Source: a virus
Virus record (IMG/VR): IMGVR_UViG_3300021168_000001
Span: 39,270-103,269 of that record
DNA: 64,000 nucleotides
Reading direction: 5' to 3' (one strand)
The notes below the pieces were generated by a model. That model was not told the DNA's origin. It was given only the letters and a program-made list of their open reading frames with translations, and made no database searches. Below, in pieces: positions 30,333-38,453 of the stretch. Numbering within the stretch: position 1 is the stretch's first letter; each line of letters starts with the position of its first letter. Both the position numbers and the translations under genes were made by a program.

Positions 30333-30544
30333 ACCGAAGGAAAACGTTCACGCCGGGCTGCAAGAATCTTGTCCGCCACGGAGATGGCCGTTTCAGCACT
30401 GGCATCATCACCGATAACATATTGCACAATGCTGGTCCAGAATTCCTTTTCTTCAGCAACGCGCACCCTCTCGTTTTCGTTCATTTTGACGAGCTCTTGC
30501 TCATCTTGAGATTTGCCTTCGGTCGATGACTTCCACATCGGCAT
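30329..30544 (-). CDS. 71-residue protein, paralogue of the 29292 gene
   Basis: ATG 30544 in a TGATG overlap (MPMWKSSTEGKSQDEQELVK). Acidic helix followed by EKEFWTSIVQYVIGDDASAE and VADKILAARRERF. The duplicated pattern F-W-x-S-I...A-D-x-x-L...RR links it to 29292-29501. Function unknown. Confidence 0.5.
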   Translation of the reverse strand: MPMWKSSTEGKSQDEQELVKMNENERVRVAEEKEFWTSIVQYVIGDDASAETAISVADKILAARRERFPSV

Positions 30545-30654
30545 CAATCACCTTCTGGACGAAAGTATCTTCTGACAAGAGCTGCGGCTCCAAAGACGGC
30601 GAGAATAATAATGATTCGCGTGGCGAATCCATCTGGCGTCGAAATCGGCAGCAT
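30544..30654 (-). CDS. 36-residue single-TM peptide
   Basis: [20 protein letters not shown] then FGAAALVRRYFRPEGD: one transmembrane helix with a basic end. It is coupled on both sides (TAATG upstream, TGATG downstream), which supports translation. Confidence 0.45.
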   Translation of the reverse strand: MLPISTPDGFATRIIIILAVFGAAALVRRYFRPEGD

Positions 30655-30908
30655 TAATATCCCCCGCTTCCGAGATTGCGCCGGAAGGTCAGAGGAACCT
30701 GGCCGCTGATCGCGCCGTTTGGATGGATCGTTGTCGATTCACCATCACCATCTGGCGGGACCAGAGTGGCTACATGCTTGCCGCTCTTCTCGATTTCGAC
30801 AGTCATGCCATGGGCGACTGAATCAATCACCTCGCCTGGCTGCGAACGAAGTTCCATCATGTTGACGCGCGCCCGCTGGCCTCTAAAGTCACGCTTTGGT
30901 ATCGGCAA
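30654..30908 (-). CDS. Phd/YefM-like antitoxin, orphan
   Basis: 84 residues. [20 protein letters not shown] then [18 protein letters not shown] follows the Phd/YefM pattern (helix L..N..E.i..v, strand, G..vA.LvP). Antitoxins of this type bind DNA and neutralise a cognate toxin. No RelE/Doc-like toxin is recognisable next to it, so it may defend against a host toxin or act as a repressor. Confidence 0.6.
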   Translation of the reverse strand: MPIPKRDFRGQRARVNMMELRSQPGEVIDSVAHGMTVEIEKSGKHVATLVPPDGDGESTTIHPNGAISGQVPLTFRRNLGSGGY

Positions 30909-31134
30909 TTGTGTCCTCCTCTGCTGCTGGAATCTCTCGCGTAACCAATTCCATCTCCGGCCCGATGACGACGAACCTCACACCGATAGAGTCCGTGATG
31001 CGCTTTAATTGCAACGATAGCTCGGTGAGCCTGTCTTTCGAGAGACTCTCTTTAATTTGCAAAGCGTAAATTCCATCCCGCTCCAGTTTGACTGCTGTCT
31101 TGACCAGATCGGGAAGAGGCTCAGGCATTGGCAT
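30889..31134 (-). CDS. 81-residue protein, unknown
   Basis: ATG 31134 ([20 protein letters not shown]) inside the end of the upstream gene; a helical middle ([20 protein letters not shown]) and strand [13 protein letters not shown]. It overlaps the antitoxin-like gene by 20 bp. Confidence 0.45.
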   Translation of the reverse strand: MPMPEPLPDLVKTAVKLERDGIYALQIKESLSKDRLTELSLQLKRITDSIGVRFVVIGPEMELVTREIPAAEEDTIADTKA

Positions 31135-31384
31135 TGGCGTCGCCTCTTTCAATGCGCTGTATATGGCCGTCCTCGGTTCGCATGTTGCCATCTTTCACGC
31201 GGTAGCCTTCAGCTACCACATGCCAGCCGAGACCGTCTTTGTCGAAATAATTGAAGTTGAGCGATATCGGCTCTGCATCCTCACGCTGGCTAATCGTCAT
31301 GGGACCGCTGAAAGTTCCTGCGACATCGTTAAATGAATATACCTTGCGCGGCGGAATATCTGGGAGAACTTCAGGACGAGGCAT
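31121..31384 (-). CDS. 87-residue beta-rich protein, unknown
   Basis: MPRPEVLPDIPPRKVYSFND, then TFSGPMTISQRED and FNYFDKDGLGWHVVAEGYRV with DGNMRTEDGH. Beta-sheet composition. No family recognised; the last codons overlap the next start. Confidence 0.45.
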   Translation of the reverse strand: MPRPEVLPDIPPRKVYSFNDVAGTFSGPMTISQREDAEPISLNFNYFDKDGLGWHVVAEGYRVKDGNMRTEDGHIQRIERGDANANA

Positions 31385-31408
31385 TGATTCCCTCCATGAA
31401 CAAACCCC

Positions 31409-31579
31409 CTATTTCCCTTCCCACTTTCCAACAGCATAGAAGTGGAACGAGGTGAATACAACGATGAAACCAACAATGCTGACTCTCCAAGGGATTTCTG
31501 GAGCGCAAGATGCAATAACCGCAGCCCCCGTCAAACACGATGTCATTGCTGCTCTGAGGATTCTATCGTCTGGAGTCAT
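31409..31579 (-). CDS. 56-residue membrane protein
   Basis: ATG 31579 overlaps the ParB-like gene stop. MTPDDRILRAAMTSCLTGAA begins a weakly hydrophobic helix, and VSIVGFIVVFTSFHFYAVGK is a clear second one. Holin-like two-helix topology, away from the endolysin. Confidence 0.45.
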   Translation of the reverse strand: MTPDDRILRAAMTSCLTGAAVIASCAPEIPWRVSIVGFIVVFTSFHFYAVGKWEGK

Positions 31580-32241
31580 ATCGCCTCGGTGAACAATCCT
31601 TTGGCATCGAGGTACGCGCGGCAGATTTCGATGATGGCTTTGCCGCGGTTCGGTTCGTCCGTCGCACGGATCGTGCGCTCGAAAAGCGGGAGATCTTCGG
31701 CCGGCAAGACAACCGTAATATTCTGTCCGAAGTTGGGAAGTCGTGAACCAGATACACTCGAGTCATCCGAGTCCTCGGCATCCTTGAAGAGTTGAGCGAG
31801 CGCGGCATCCTGGGCGGTGGTCGACAATAGCGTATCGAGAGCGGACGTTCCAAGTTGAATGCCGGCGAGCAGCTCACCAAGTTTTTCCGAATCCTCGATC
31901 GCCATGCCACCGAGCGGATCGATCGAGGCAAGCGCAAGTTTTTCTTCATCGATCGAAAGCTCGACGAACGTGACTGGGACTTTCTCGCCTCTCGCCGCAG
32001 CTAATTCTACTCTCAAGTGTCCGTTAACTATTTTCCCTGAAGTCTTATTTACTAGAACCTCTTCGAGCCACCCAAGTCGAGAAAGTGCCTCGCCTACCGC
32101 TGCGCGTTGGGTATCTGAATGAATCCGGAAATTCGAAGGATGCGGAACCAATGAGCTAGCGTCCACCGTTTCATGACCAACGATACGATTGCGCCATGTA
32201 ACGCCGCTCATGCTCGAGGGTTTGGCGGATCGTTTCGCCAT
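31576..32241 (-). CDS. ParB-like (ParB/sulfiredoxin fold) protein
   Basis: 221 residues from ATG 32241 (MAKRSAKPSSMSGVTW). VDASSLVPHPSNFRIHSDTQ and SGKIVNGHLRVELAAARGEK match the N-terminal ParB domain (box with ...P.N.R.h, then G.H...A). Phage members are often nuclease- or CTPase-like. No canonical DNA-binding HTH of partition ParB is evident. A parS-like site occurs at 49294-49309, but this protein lacks the usual parS-reading domain, so the link is open. Confidence 0.7.
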   Translation of the reverse strand: MAKRSAKPSSMSGVTWRNRIVGHETVDASSLVPHPSNFRIHSDTQRAAVGEALSRLGWLEEVLVNKTSGKIVNGHLRVELAAARGEKVPVTFVELSIDEEKLALASIDPLGGMAIEDSEKLGELLAGIQLGTSALDTLLSTTAQDAALAQLFKDAEDSDDSSVSGSRLPNFGQNITVVLPAEDLPLFERTIRATDEPNRGKAIIEICRAYLDAKGLFTEAI

Positions 32242-32792
32242 ATTTCTCCTCTCAGGATTGAACCTAGATTGCTTTTTGTTATGCCATAACGCTGGGCCAT
32301 CCGGACACGATTCCCCCGCCCCGGTGTGAACGTGGAGCGAATCTCGTTCACTCTGTCCCATGTGAGTTTCGCCATTGGGTGATTTTCACCACTCGGCGCA
32401 TTGACTCTACCATTTGCTTTACGGTCAATCCAATTGTTCGGCTTTGTATCCCATCGCAGATTGTCAAATCGATTGTCTGACTTTACGTCATTGCCGTGGC
32501 ATCCTTCCATCCCGTCTGGACACGGACCAATAAATGCTTCGAGCACCAAATGGTGAATCATTCGTGTGAGGCGGGTTTGATTGCCATCAGTAAAAATAAC
32601 GACTCGCAAATATCCAGTTCGATTCGGTCGAGGCTTTAGCCTATGAAGCGGACCGCCTGCAATCCATTGCACGCCGCCGCCTGCCTTCCCCATTCTGCGA
32701 AAAGAACTCCATACACTCCCATCATCCCCGACCCAATATGCTGGGTGGCCGACGACTTGAGCTAATCGAACATTTTCCGCAGGTTTTTCCAT
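32208..32792 (-). CDS. HNH endonuclease with NUMOD4-like start
   Basis: 194 residues. AYWVGDDGSVWSSFRRMGKA resembles NUMOD4, MIHHLVLEAFIGPCPDGMEG then CHGNDVKSDNRFDNLRWDT is the HNH_3 core, and MAKLTWDRVNEIRSTF...YGITKSNLGSILRGE is a DNA-binding HTH. Typical free-standing homing endonuclease. It overlaps the ParB-like start by 34 bp. Confidence 0.85.
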   Translation of the reverse strand: MEKPAENVRLAQVVGHPAYWVGDDGSVWSSFRRMGKAGGGVQWIAGGPLHRLKPRPNRTGYLRVVIFTDGNQTRLTRMIHHLVLEAFIGPCPDGMEGCHGNDVKSDNRFDNLRWDTKPNNWIDRKANGRVNAPSGENHPMAKLTWDRVNEIRSTFTPGRGNRVRMAQRYGITKSNLGSILRGEIWRNDPPNPRA

Positions 32793-32903
32793 TCAAGAGC
32801 AAATTCTATCTCAATGGTGGCCAAGCAACGTGGAAAACAGCATCTCCAAAGCTCACGTTTCCAACAGTTTACGGCGGTAAAATATTGCAAATAATAGACT
32901 TGC

Positions 32904-32917
32904 CATTATTCCAATCA
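32904..32917 (+). promoter_or_regulatory. Plus-strand promoter E with ATTCCAATCA
   Basis: CATTAT as -10 followed by TCCAATCA, giving the shared decamer. The -35 is unclear. It stands ~70 bp upstream of the first early plus-strand gene, in the divergent region 32793-32987. Confidence 0.55.
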
Positions 32918-32956
32918 TGAACTATCATTCAATCACGGCGTATACAAAAGACGCTC

Positions 32957-32983
32957 GGGGCCATCCAACCCCATGGAGATGAG
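32957..32983 (+). promoter_or_regulatory. 5' UTR hairpin/SD cassette 1
   Basis: GGGG/CCCC stem around a loop containing ATCCA, then GGAGATGAG (32975-32983), ending 5 bp before ATG 32988. Confidence 0.65.
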
Positions 32984-32987
32984 AAAC

Positions 32988-33449
32988 ATGAGCAGCGACA
33001 CTGCTTCTCGACAATTCGCAAGCTGGGCCGATGTCCACTTGTTCACTTTCGCAGGCGACGCGACACTCACACTCGTGAGCCGCAAGTCTGGCGAGCGCTT
33101 CACCTATCGGGTTGCCAAATCCGATCCCAACTCCAACGGCGACGTGGTCTACTTCGTGCGGGTCCTCTCCGGTCCCGACAATGAGAATGACTACCAATAC
33201 ATCGGGATGATCGATGCGACTGGCAGCTTTCGCACCACGAAGCGCAGCCGCGTGACTCCTGAGGCTCCCAGTTTCAAGGCCTTCACTTTTTTCCTGTCAC
33301 GCATGCGAGCCGGTGGCCTGATGTCTTCGACTCTCGAAGTGTGGCACGAAGGCCGGTGCGGTCGCTGTGGCCGCAAGCTGACAGTCCCTGAGTCAATCGC
33401 TCGCGGCATCGGCCCAGACTGTGCCGGGATGATGGCGGTGGCGGCATGA
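32988..33449 (+). CDS. DUF6011 protein
   Basis: 153 residues from ATG 32988, fixed by the cassette SD (MSSDTASRQFASWADVHLFT). The N-terminal ~110 residues are alpha/beta (GERFTYRVAKSDPNSNGDVV). The C-terminus CGRCGRKLTVPESIARGIGP then DCAGMM is the DUF6011 zinc-binding signature. First gene of the early plus-strand operon. Function of the family is unknown. Confidence 0.75.
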   Translation: MSSDTASRQFASWADVHLFTFAGDATLTLVSRKSGERFTYRVAKSDPNSNGDVVYFVRVLSGPDNENDYQYIGMIDATGSFRTTKRSRVTPEAPSFKAFTFFLSRMRAGGLMSSTLEVWHEGRCGRCGRKLTVPESIARGIGPDCAGMMAVAA

Positions 33450-33730
33450 GAATCATTTGCGCTGACTGTCAGGAACCTATTCCCGCGATGGGCCTGCCTG
33501 TGGTTTTGAAGTGGGGCAAGCGCGACGACCGGCACACCTTTCTAGGTCGTCCGATCCTCGAAGCTCTCCACCTCAACTGTGATCTGCTCCGCAAAGGCAA
33601 GACGCCGAGCTCAGGCAAAGCGAAGGCCGATCCCAAGCCGGTCGACGAGAGCGCGGCCACACGTCGCAAGGCGGCTGCTGCCAAAGCGTGGGAGACCATG
33701 CGAGCCAAGAAGTTGCAGGCTGGTGCGTGA
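33446..33730 (+). CDS. Zinc protein with KAWETMRAK tail
   Basis: 94 residues. CADCQEPIP begins a Cys-based site near the N-terminus, continued by HLNCDLLRKG. A disordered linker (TPSSGKAKADPKPVDES) leads to the C-terminal tail RKAAAAKAWETMRAKKLQAG, nearly identical to that of the head protein at 8763-9410. ATGA/TGATG coupled to both neighbours. Confidence 0.55.
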   Translation: MRIICADCQEPIPAMGLPVVLKWGKRDDRHTFLGRPILEALHLNCDLLRKGKTPSSGKAKADPKPVDESAATRRKAAAAKAWETMRAKKLQAGA

Positions 33731-33939
33731 TGACCGACCAAGAAGCAATCTTCAACGCGATGCGCATTGCAGCCGAGTTCATTCCAATTTTCGATGAACT
33801 CACTTCCAGTGATCTGCAAGGATGCGTCGGGGCTGAAGTATCTAAGCTTGGCCTTCCGTTCGATAGAGCAATTGAGGTCGAAGATCTGGCCTTGGAATAC
33901 ATCTACTCCCACCACGAACAGAAACAGGCTGGTGCGTGA
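33730..33939 (+). CDS. 69-residue helical acidic protein
   Basis: MTDQEAIFNAMRIAAEFIPI then FDELTSSDLQGCVGAEVSKL; ends YIYSHHEQKQAGA. Start coupled to the previous stop (TGATG). Unknown family. A 16-codon frame (33939-33989, MDWRQINGDTNVPEQY) follows in the same manner. Confidence 0.5.
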   Translation: MTDQEAIFNAMRIAAEFIPIFDELTSSDLQGCVGAEVSKLGLPFDRAIEVEDLALEYIYSHHEQKQAGA

Positions 33940-33992
33940 TGGACTGGCGACAGATCAACGGCGACACGAACGTTCCAGAGCAATACTGAACC

Positions 33993-34020
33993 GCCGCATC
34001 CACGGCGATGAGGAGATGAG
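33993..34020 (+). promoter_or_regulatory. 5' UTR hairpin/SD cassette 2
   Basis: GCCG/CGGC stem around loop CATCCA, then GATGA and GGAGATGAG (34012-34020), two bases before ATG 34023. Confidence 0.65.
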
Positions 34021-34022
34021 TT

Positions 34023-34343
34023 ATGGCTTACACAATTTGTGATCTGCACGGAAACCCAAAGCCGATTCGGCTGGTGATGTGGATGAACGACGCTCCGCAC
34101 ATCGGAGAAGCATTCACGCCCTATTGGTGGGCTTGTGATCCATGCAACGGTTCCGCCAATCGCTACGAACTAACGTTCCGCGCAGATCAGGACAAGCCGT
34201 GTGGCTACGCGTGGTATCAGGTCCTCACCTCGGACGATTCCCAAAACGATATCGATGCCAAGCTTGCCCACTACGCCAAAGTGATCGACGCACACAAGGC
34301 ATTGGAAGAGGCGCGCAGACAGTTTGAGCGATTGAATTCGTGA
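34023..34343 (+). CDS. 106-residue protein, unknown
   Basis: MAYTICDLHGNPKPIRLVMW, with CDPCNGSANRYEL as a possible metal site and a C-terminal helix (HKALEEARRQFERLNS). Start set by cassette 2. Not recognised. Confidence 0.55.
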   Translation: MAYTICDLHGNPKPIRLVMWMNDAPHIGEAFTPYWWACDPCNGSANRYELTFRADQDKPCGYAWYQVLTSDDSQNDIDAKLAHYAKVIDAHKALEEARRQFERLNS

Positions 34344-34429
34344 GCCGCCGCATCACTGTCGGTCCGCTCTGGCTTGAGCGCCTTATCTGCGTGCTTTGCG
34401 AAATATGGGACATATTGAGAGGACTATAA
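34340..34429 (+). CDS. 29-residue peptide frame
   Basis: GTG 34340 in a GTGA overlap; reads SRRITVGPLWLERLICVLCE then IWDILRGL. Amphipathic and hydrophobic, with two Cys. Supported only by coupling. Confidence 0.3.
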   Translation: MSRRITVGPLWLERLICVLCEIWDILRGL

Positions 34430-34431
34430 CT

Positions 34432-34614
34432 ATGGAACATCATGAGGTCCATATTGAACCGGTAAACAGCGATGATCCGCCACTGGTGAAGTTCGCCAGC
34501 GTAGACGAGTTCGAAGCCGAGGAGGTTGCCGCCGATCTTCGCCGGCAACCGAGGTGGTTTCCAAACGTTGTGCGAGTAGTGTCGATTAGCCAACCGAAGG
34601 ACGGTATGCAATGA
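34432..34614 (+). CDS. 60-residue acidic protein, unknown
   Basis: MEHHEVHIEPVNSDDPPLVK then FASVDEFEAEEVAADLRRQP. Preceded by GAGAGGACTATAACT; ATGA with the next gene. Not recognised. Confidence 0.5.
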   Translation: MEHHEVHIEPVNSDDPPLVKFASVDEFEAEEVAADLRRQPRWFPNVVRVVSISQPKDGMQ

Positions 34615-35132
34615 CCAATGTCGGCTTATTCAGTTTCATCATGACGGTGAGTTCGGATAATGGCTCTCCTCTTCTTGTCACCGGGACAGAGTTCTTCGAC
34701 TACGACTCTGCGAAAGGCGCATTCGAGGCCTGTAGAGAAGCGATCCGCCCGTTCGTGAGCAAACAGGGAGAGATGATTCGCGAGGCTGCGACTCTACTAC
34801 GATCTCCTACCATCGAAGAGTGGCACGCCATCGTCGATGCGCTCAAACACTATGGCTATGAGGCAACACTCGAAGGCGGAGGCGCCGCATGCCCATGGAT
34901 CGGTATCCAGCTTCCATTTGGCCGCTATGTCGCGTTCGGCGACAACGACGATATGTGGACTGGCAATCTTTACTCAGACTACGCTCACGGCTTTGAAGGC
35001 GGGGACATCATAGGCAACATCATCACCGATGTCCCGACAAGGTTCGTTGGCACGAACCGGCAGCATGTTCCAGGGAGCATCGCGGATGGATTCCACAGAG
35101 CTCTCGTTACCTATCTCAGCAATGATTTTTGA
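34611..35132 (+). CDS. 173-residue protein, unknown
   Basis: MTNVGLFSFIMTVSSDNGSP, with a helical middle (ATLLRSPTIEEWHAIVDALK) and C-terminal Gly/aromatic part (FGRYVAFGDNDDMWTGNLYS). Good coding composition and coupling. No family recognised. Confidence 0.5.
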   Translation: MTNVGLFSFIMTVSSDNGSPLLVTGTEFFDYDSAKGAFEACREAIRPFVSKQGEMIREAATLLRSPTIEEWHAIVDALKHYGYEATLEGGGAACPWIGIQLPFGRYVAFGDNDDMWTGNLYSDYAHGFEGGDIIGNIITDVPTRFVGTNRQHVPGSIADGFHRALVTYLSNDF

Positions 35133-35149
35133 TTGATTGGAGAAACGAA

Positions 35150-35602
35150 ATGAAAGCCTCTTTTGCTCTTTGCCTAGTTCTCTCTGTGCCGGCTGCGGCT
35201 CAGGCGGTCTTGCCTGAAGCACCAGCACCCCACATCAACCGAATTAACGCAGCACTCGATGGCGGCGAAATTCTGATGCGCGAACTTGATGCCGTCTCCA
35301 CGCGAATGGTCTTGTCGAACCCTTGCAGCTGCTTCCATGAGAGCGGCAACCTCGGTTTCATGCAGCCAGCCGCTTCATACGATTGGAGCCAATACGCTTA
35401 CTCTACTGGGATGGCGGCGGGATATATTTATTCCAGTCACCTGCTCTGGAAGGCTGGCAGTAAGCGGCATAGCCGCATCCTGCTCCTCGCATCGCGAGTG
35501 CTGCTCGCTTCAGATATCACCATGGAGACTCGCGCCGACGTCCACAATTTCCACCTCGCAACAATCACCACTCGGCCTGGATTCAAAAAGGTCGGAAAGT
35601 AG
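35150..35602 (+). CDS. Exported protein with signal peptide
   Basis: 150 residues from ATG 35150 (TTGGAGAAACGAA upstream). MKASFALCLVLSVPAAAQAV is a Sec signal with cleavage near Ala18. Later a hydrophobic helix (SKRHSRILLLASRVLLASDI) may reach into or across a membrane. Host-envelope interaction or superinfection exclusion are possible roles; none is proven. Confidence 0.6.
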   Translation: MKASFALCLVLSVPAAAQAVLPEAPAPHINRINAALDGGEILMRELDAVSTRMVLSNPCSCFHESGNLGFMQPAASYDWSQYAYSTGMAAGYIYSSHLLWKAGSKRHSRILLLASRVLLASDITMETRADVHNFHLATITTRPGFKKVGK

Positions 35603-35611
35603 AAGGGCATC

Positions 35612-35971
35612 ATGGCAGACGATCGTATGCAGCCATTACGCGAATGCTTGGCTGACCTGCACGCTATCCAACTCGCGTCGCACGCGATGAAAGACGTCGA
35701 TGGCAATCACATCGGTCGACTTGACTTGTACTCAATCAATGGCCGCGTACTCATTGTTCAAGTCCATTACCAGCGACGGCTCAACCAACTGAAAGCCGTG
35801 AAGATGGTAGCCGAAGGTACCGAGCCTCTGTCATGGGATTTGTACCGCCCGGTCACCGATGATGGCAAGATCGATGTAACACTCCAGGCGCTTAGGCTAT
35901 GGGCCAAGACTCCAACCGATTTGGACGAACTGGCGCCGAGGATTACGCAAAGAGCACCATCGAAGGCATGA
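35612..35971 (+). CDS. 119-residue protein, unknown
   Basis: MADDRMQPLRECLADLHAIQ, then HIGRLDLYSINGRVLIVQVH and a helical end (LQALRLWAKTPTDLDELAP). ATGA coupling to the disrupted gene downstream. Not recognised. Confidence 0.5.
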   Translation: MADDRMQPLRECLADLHAIQLASHAMKDVDGNHIGRLDLYSINGRVLIVQVHYQRRLNQLKAVKMVAEGTEPLSWDLYRPVTDDGKIDVTLQALRLWAKTPTDLDELAPRITQRAPSKA

Positions 35972-36197
35972 CCAACAATGCGACAGACAGCACTGGCGGT
36001 TCGTGGCACGACCTGAGCGACCGCACCGAAGGCTCGGACTTCTTTGTGGAGCAGGCGGTCAAGTATCTCGATACGGCCGGCATCCTAACTTTCGCCGCGA
36101 GGTCGCCCTGGCTTTTGGCGTCGACATCAACCAGCCATCGGTGAACATCGACGAGGATATCCTCAACGAGTTTCACAGAAGGGTCAGGCATTCATGA
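35968..36197 (+). pseudogene. Small gene with an apparent frameshift
   Basis: From ATG 35968, MTNNATDSTGGSWHDLSDRT then FFVEQAVKYLDTAGIL is protein-like. Beyond ~36085 the natural continuation is in another frame (HPNFRREVALAFGVDINQPS and EDILNEFHRRVRHS), whose TGA overlaps the next ATG as expected. The first frame instead ends at 36144 in an unlikely Ser/Thr run. Either a real one-base change, a sequencing error, or ribosomal frameshifting. Confidence 0.5.
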
Positions 36198-36499
36198 GCG
36201 CCGTCTATTGCGAGTGCGGAACATATCTCGGCAGAGAGGACCGTCTCAGCAACGATGCATTGCTCGATGATGAGTCAGTTCCATGGTGTTCCGTTGAATG
36301 CCTGTTTGAGCACAGCCCGGAGAAGACCGAGAAGGTTTGCGCTGCATGTCAAGACCGCTTTGACGATAAAGACAGAGTTATCGCCTGCCTGATGCTCCAT
36401 GCGGCCGAAGTGGATCCGGAAGATGCGTGCGCCTATTGCGGCGAATCTCTCGAAGCTGGAATCGATTACCGGGCCATCATCAGAACGAGGAACCAATGA
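36194..36499 (+). CDS. Cys-rich zinc-binding protein
   Basis: 101 residues with at least three CxC/CxxC pairs: CECGTYLG, WCSVECLF, CAACQDRF and CAYCGESLEA, consistent with two treble-clef zinc sites. Start and stop both overlap neighbours. Just upstream of the DpdA-like gene. Confidence 0.55.
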   Translation: MSAVYCECGTYLGREDRLSNDALLDDESVPWCSVECLFEHSPEKTEKVCAACQDRFDDKDRVIACLMLHAAEVDPEDACAYCGESLEAGIDYRAIIRTRNQ

Positions 36500-37374
36500 T
36501 AATTCGCGTCGGCTTGCCACATCGTGGCGGGAGACTTGCCTTCCACGCATTCAACCGAGAGTACCCGGCGATGGTCAGCGCCAGTGCCTTCTGGAATCCG
36601 AAGACGCGCGAATTCGTTGTGCCCGAGGCCAGCGACATTTACGAAATTGACTACGCTCTCGACAGCGCCGGATTCACCGCGATGAGGCTATGGCAGGCGA
36701 AGGGGAAGCAGCCAGCAAAGATCCGGCTGCGACCACCATATGGCCCCGCTCACTGTAGCGAGCTCGATGTATTGCTGATACGTCCAGGGGAAAATGCCGG
36801 CAATCCCTGCGAGCCGGAGATCGCGCGGAACCAAGCAGAGATCGATTACCGAATCAACGCCACAGCCACCTTGCTCGAAGGATCACTGCGAGTTGTTCAC
36901 GAATGGCAATCCGAATACCGATGGTTGACTCCTCCGGTCCCAGTGATCCAAGGATGGTCGGCAAGCGACTACCTGCGCAGCCTCGATCTGATGTTACAAG
37001 TTTGGGAACGGTGGCTTCCAGCGCCTGCGCTTATCGGTGTAGGGTCTGTGTGCCGGAGAAGCCTCAACCATCCGACACATGGGCTTTTTGCGATCCTCAC
37101 CGCGCTCGAGGGCTGGCTGCCATCAGGGTCCAGCCTCCATTTGTTCGGCGTAAAAGGCAGTGCATTGTCAGAGCTAAAGATGTTTGACTTTGTGGCGTCG
37201 GTCGACTCAATGGCGTATGACGCAAGGGCACGAATCAAGGCACACAGCGCATCAGCATCCAACAGCTTTGCACACCGATGCTGTGAAATGACGCACTGGA
37301 TGGAGGCCGCACAATGTCGGTCGCGTCTGGTCATCGGCGATCAATTCCGCCTTGCCTTCAAGGCCAGTAGCTGA
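36496..37374 (+). CDS. dpdA: DpdA-like deazapurine DNA transglycosylase (TGT fold)
   Basis: 292 residues from ATG 36496. ALDSAGFTAM matches the substrate-pocket DSGGF region of TGT-like enzymes; CEPEIARNQAEIDYRI, VPVIQGWSASDYLRSLDLM, ALIGVGSVCRR, LHLFGVKGSALSEL and ASVDSMAYDARA follow the DpdA/DUF7221 order. DpdA proteins exchange guanine in DNA for 7-deazaguanine derivatives, protecting phage DNA from restriction. No preQ0-synthesis genes were found in the window, so the base precursor would come from the host or from genes outside. Confidence 0.78.
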   Translation: MIIRVGLPHRGGRLAFHAFNREYPAMVSASAFWNPKTREFVVPEASDIYEIDYALDSAGFTAMRLWQAKGKQPAKIRLRPPYGPAHCSELDVLLIRPGENAGNPCEPEIARNQAEIDYRINATATLLEGSLRVVHEWQSEYRWLTPPVPVIQGWSASDYLRSLDLMLQVWERWLPAPALIGVGSVCRRSLNHPTHGLFAILTALEGWLPSGSSLHLFGVKGSALSELKMFDFVASVDSMAYDARARIKAHSASASNSFAHRCCEMTHWMEAAQCRSRLVIGDQFRLAFKASS

Positions 37375-37380
37375 ATTGTG

Positions 37381-37397
37381 TTGAATTATTCCAATCA
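37381..37397 (+). promoter_or_regulatory. Plus-strand promoter D with ATTCCAATCA
   Basis: AATTAT followed by TCCAATCA, sharing the decamer with promoters A, E and F. It lies right after the dpdA-like stop and ~65 bp before the next gene. Confidence 0.5.
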
Positions 37398-37432
37398 AGC
37401 GCATACACTTCTTTCACTCAATGTTTCATCAA

Positions 37433-37463
37433 CCCCATCAATCCAATGGGGAAAGGAGATGAG
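37433..37463 (+). promoter_or_regulatory. 5' UTR hairpin/SD cassette 3
   Basis: CCCCAT/ATGGGG (6 bp) around loop CAATCCA, AAA, then GGAGATGAG (37455-37463) directly before ATG 37464. Confidence 0.7.
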
Positions 37464-37781
37464 ATGGGAATCGCAGCATACAATCGTGGCTCTCGTGCAA
37501 TCAGCCAGCGCATCGACTCTCAACAACGGGCGGCGGAATTCGAGCTCATGAGCCACCTCAATTCGCTTCCAAAGTATCCCGACTGCGGCCAGCCACCCGC
37601 TCAAATCCAGTTCGTGTTTGAGCATGGAGTCTGGTGGGCGCAATCGAGCAAGGGCGCGGCAGGCTTCGCCTACTACTACCCAACTCTGCGCGAGGCGGTG
37701 CGCCGGTGGAACGTCTCGATTCGCGGCTACGCTGACGGGATCTGGATCGGCGACCCATTGCCACGCGAGGTGCAGTCATGA
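37464..37781 (+). CDS. 105-residue protein, unknown
   Basis: MGIAAYNRGSRAISQRIDSQ then a beta-type core (QIQFVFEHGVWWAQSSKGAA, LREAVRRWNVSI). Start set by cassette 3. No family recognised. Confidence 0.55.
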   Translation: MGIAAYNRGSRAISQRIDSQQRAAEFELMSHLNSLPKYPDCGQPPAQIQFVFEHGVWWAQSSKGAAGFAYYYPTLREAVRRWNVSIRGYADGIWIGDPLPREVQS

Positions 37782-38416
37782 CTGTCTACGCTTTAGGTTC
37801 GGACGGCGCGAACGGCACCAACGTTGGCATCTTCACATCGGAGGCTGACCTTTACCGCGCCCTGGCAGATGACATCTGCTCGCCTGCCGAATTGGATAAG
37901 GCGCGAGCACTGATCGACGCTGGAAACATCGAAGGGGCCAAGGAATTCCTCATCGATGAAGTCTCGCCACCTGAGTTCTACACTTTCTCAATCGATGAGA
38001 AAGATGTTACATCCGTGCAGAACAGCGCAGCCATTACTGTACTTCGAGCGATGCGCGAAGAACTCGAAGCCATGTCCGGCTATTGGACAGAGCGTATGTC
38101 CACACTCGCGCAGGCCGCTGACGAAGTTTTGACACCGCCGCCAGCATCATCCAATGCGTTGCCAGCAAGCACTAGACCGGAGTTGCCAGAAGAATCGCAA
38201 GAGGTTGAGGTCCGCATCCGCCTTGACGTGTGGGACTTTGAGCAATTCCGCGAGGCCGCACGCAAGCGAGCTCTCGAAGACGGTCTGGACGAAGAAGAGG
38301 CTGCGGAGTATCTCGACGAAGAAGAGAAGAGTATCGGCGAGTGCGCAATGATGCTCCTCGATCCCGGTGTCGGTCCCGCAGGTTCTGACGTCGAAGAATC
38401 CTCATGCATCGAATAG
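37778..38416 (+). CDS. 212-residue acidic protein, unknown
   Basis: MTVYALGSDGANGTNVGIFT then a long helix (ITVLRAMREELEAMSGYWTE), a Pro linker and an acidic helix (EDGLDEEEAAEYLDEEEKSI). Possibly DNA-mimic-like in its acidic part, but this is speculation. Coupled by ATGA. Confidence 0.5.
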   Translation: MTVYALGSDGANGTNVGIFTSEADLYRALADDICSPAELDKARALIDAGNIEGAKEFLIDEVSPPEFYTFSIDEKDVTSVQNSAAITVLRAMREELEAMSGYWTERMSTLAQAADEVLTPPPASSNALPASTRPELPEESQEVEVRIRLDVWDFEQFREAARKRALEDGLDEEEAAEYLDEEEKSIGECAMMLLDPGVGPAGSDVEESSCIE

Positions 38417-38453
38417 AACCGGCAGCGGAGCCGCTGCACAGAGAACCTTCCCC

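Noticed and set aside
31576-32241. ParB-like protein as the partner of the parS site
   Set aside because: It has the ParB N-domain only; no HTH typical of parS-binding ParB or a ParA gene was found in the window.
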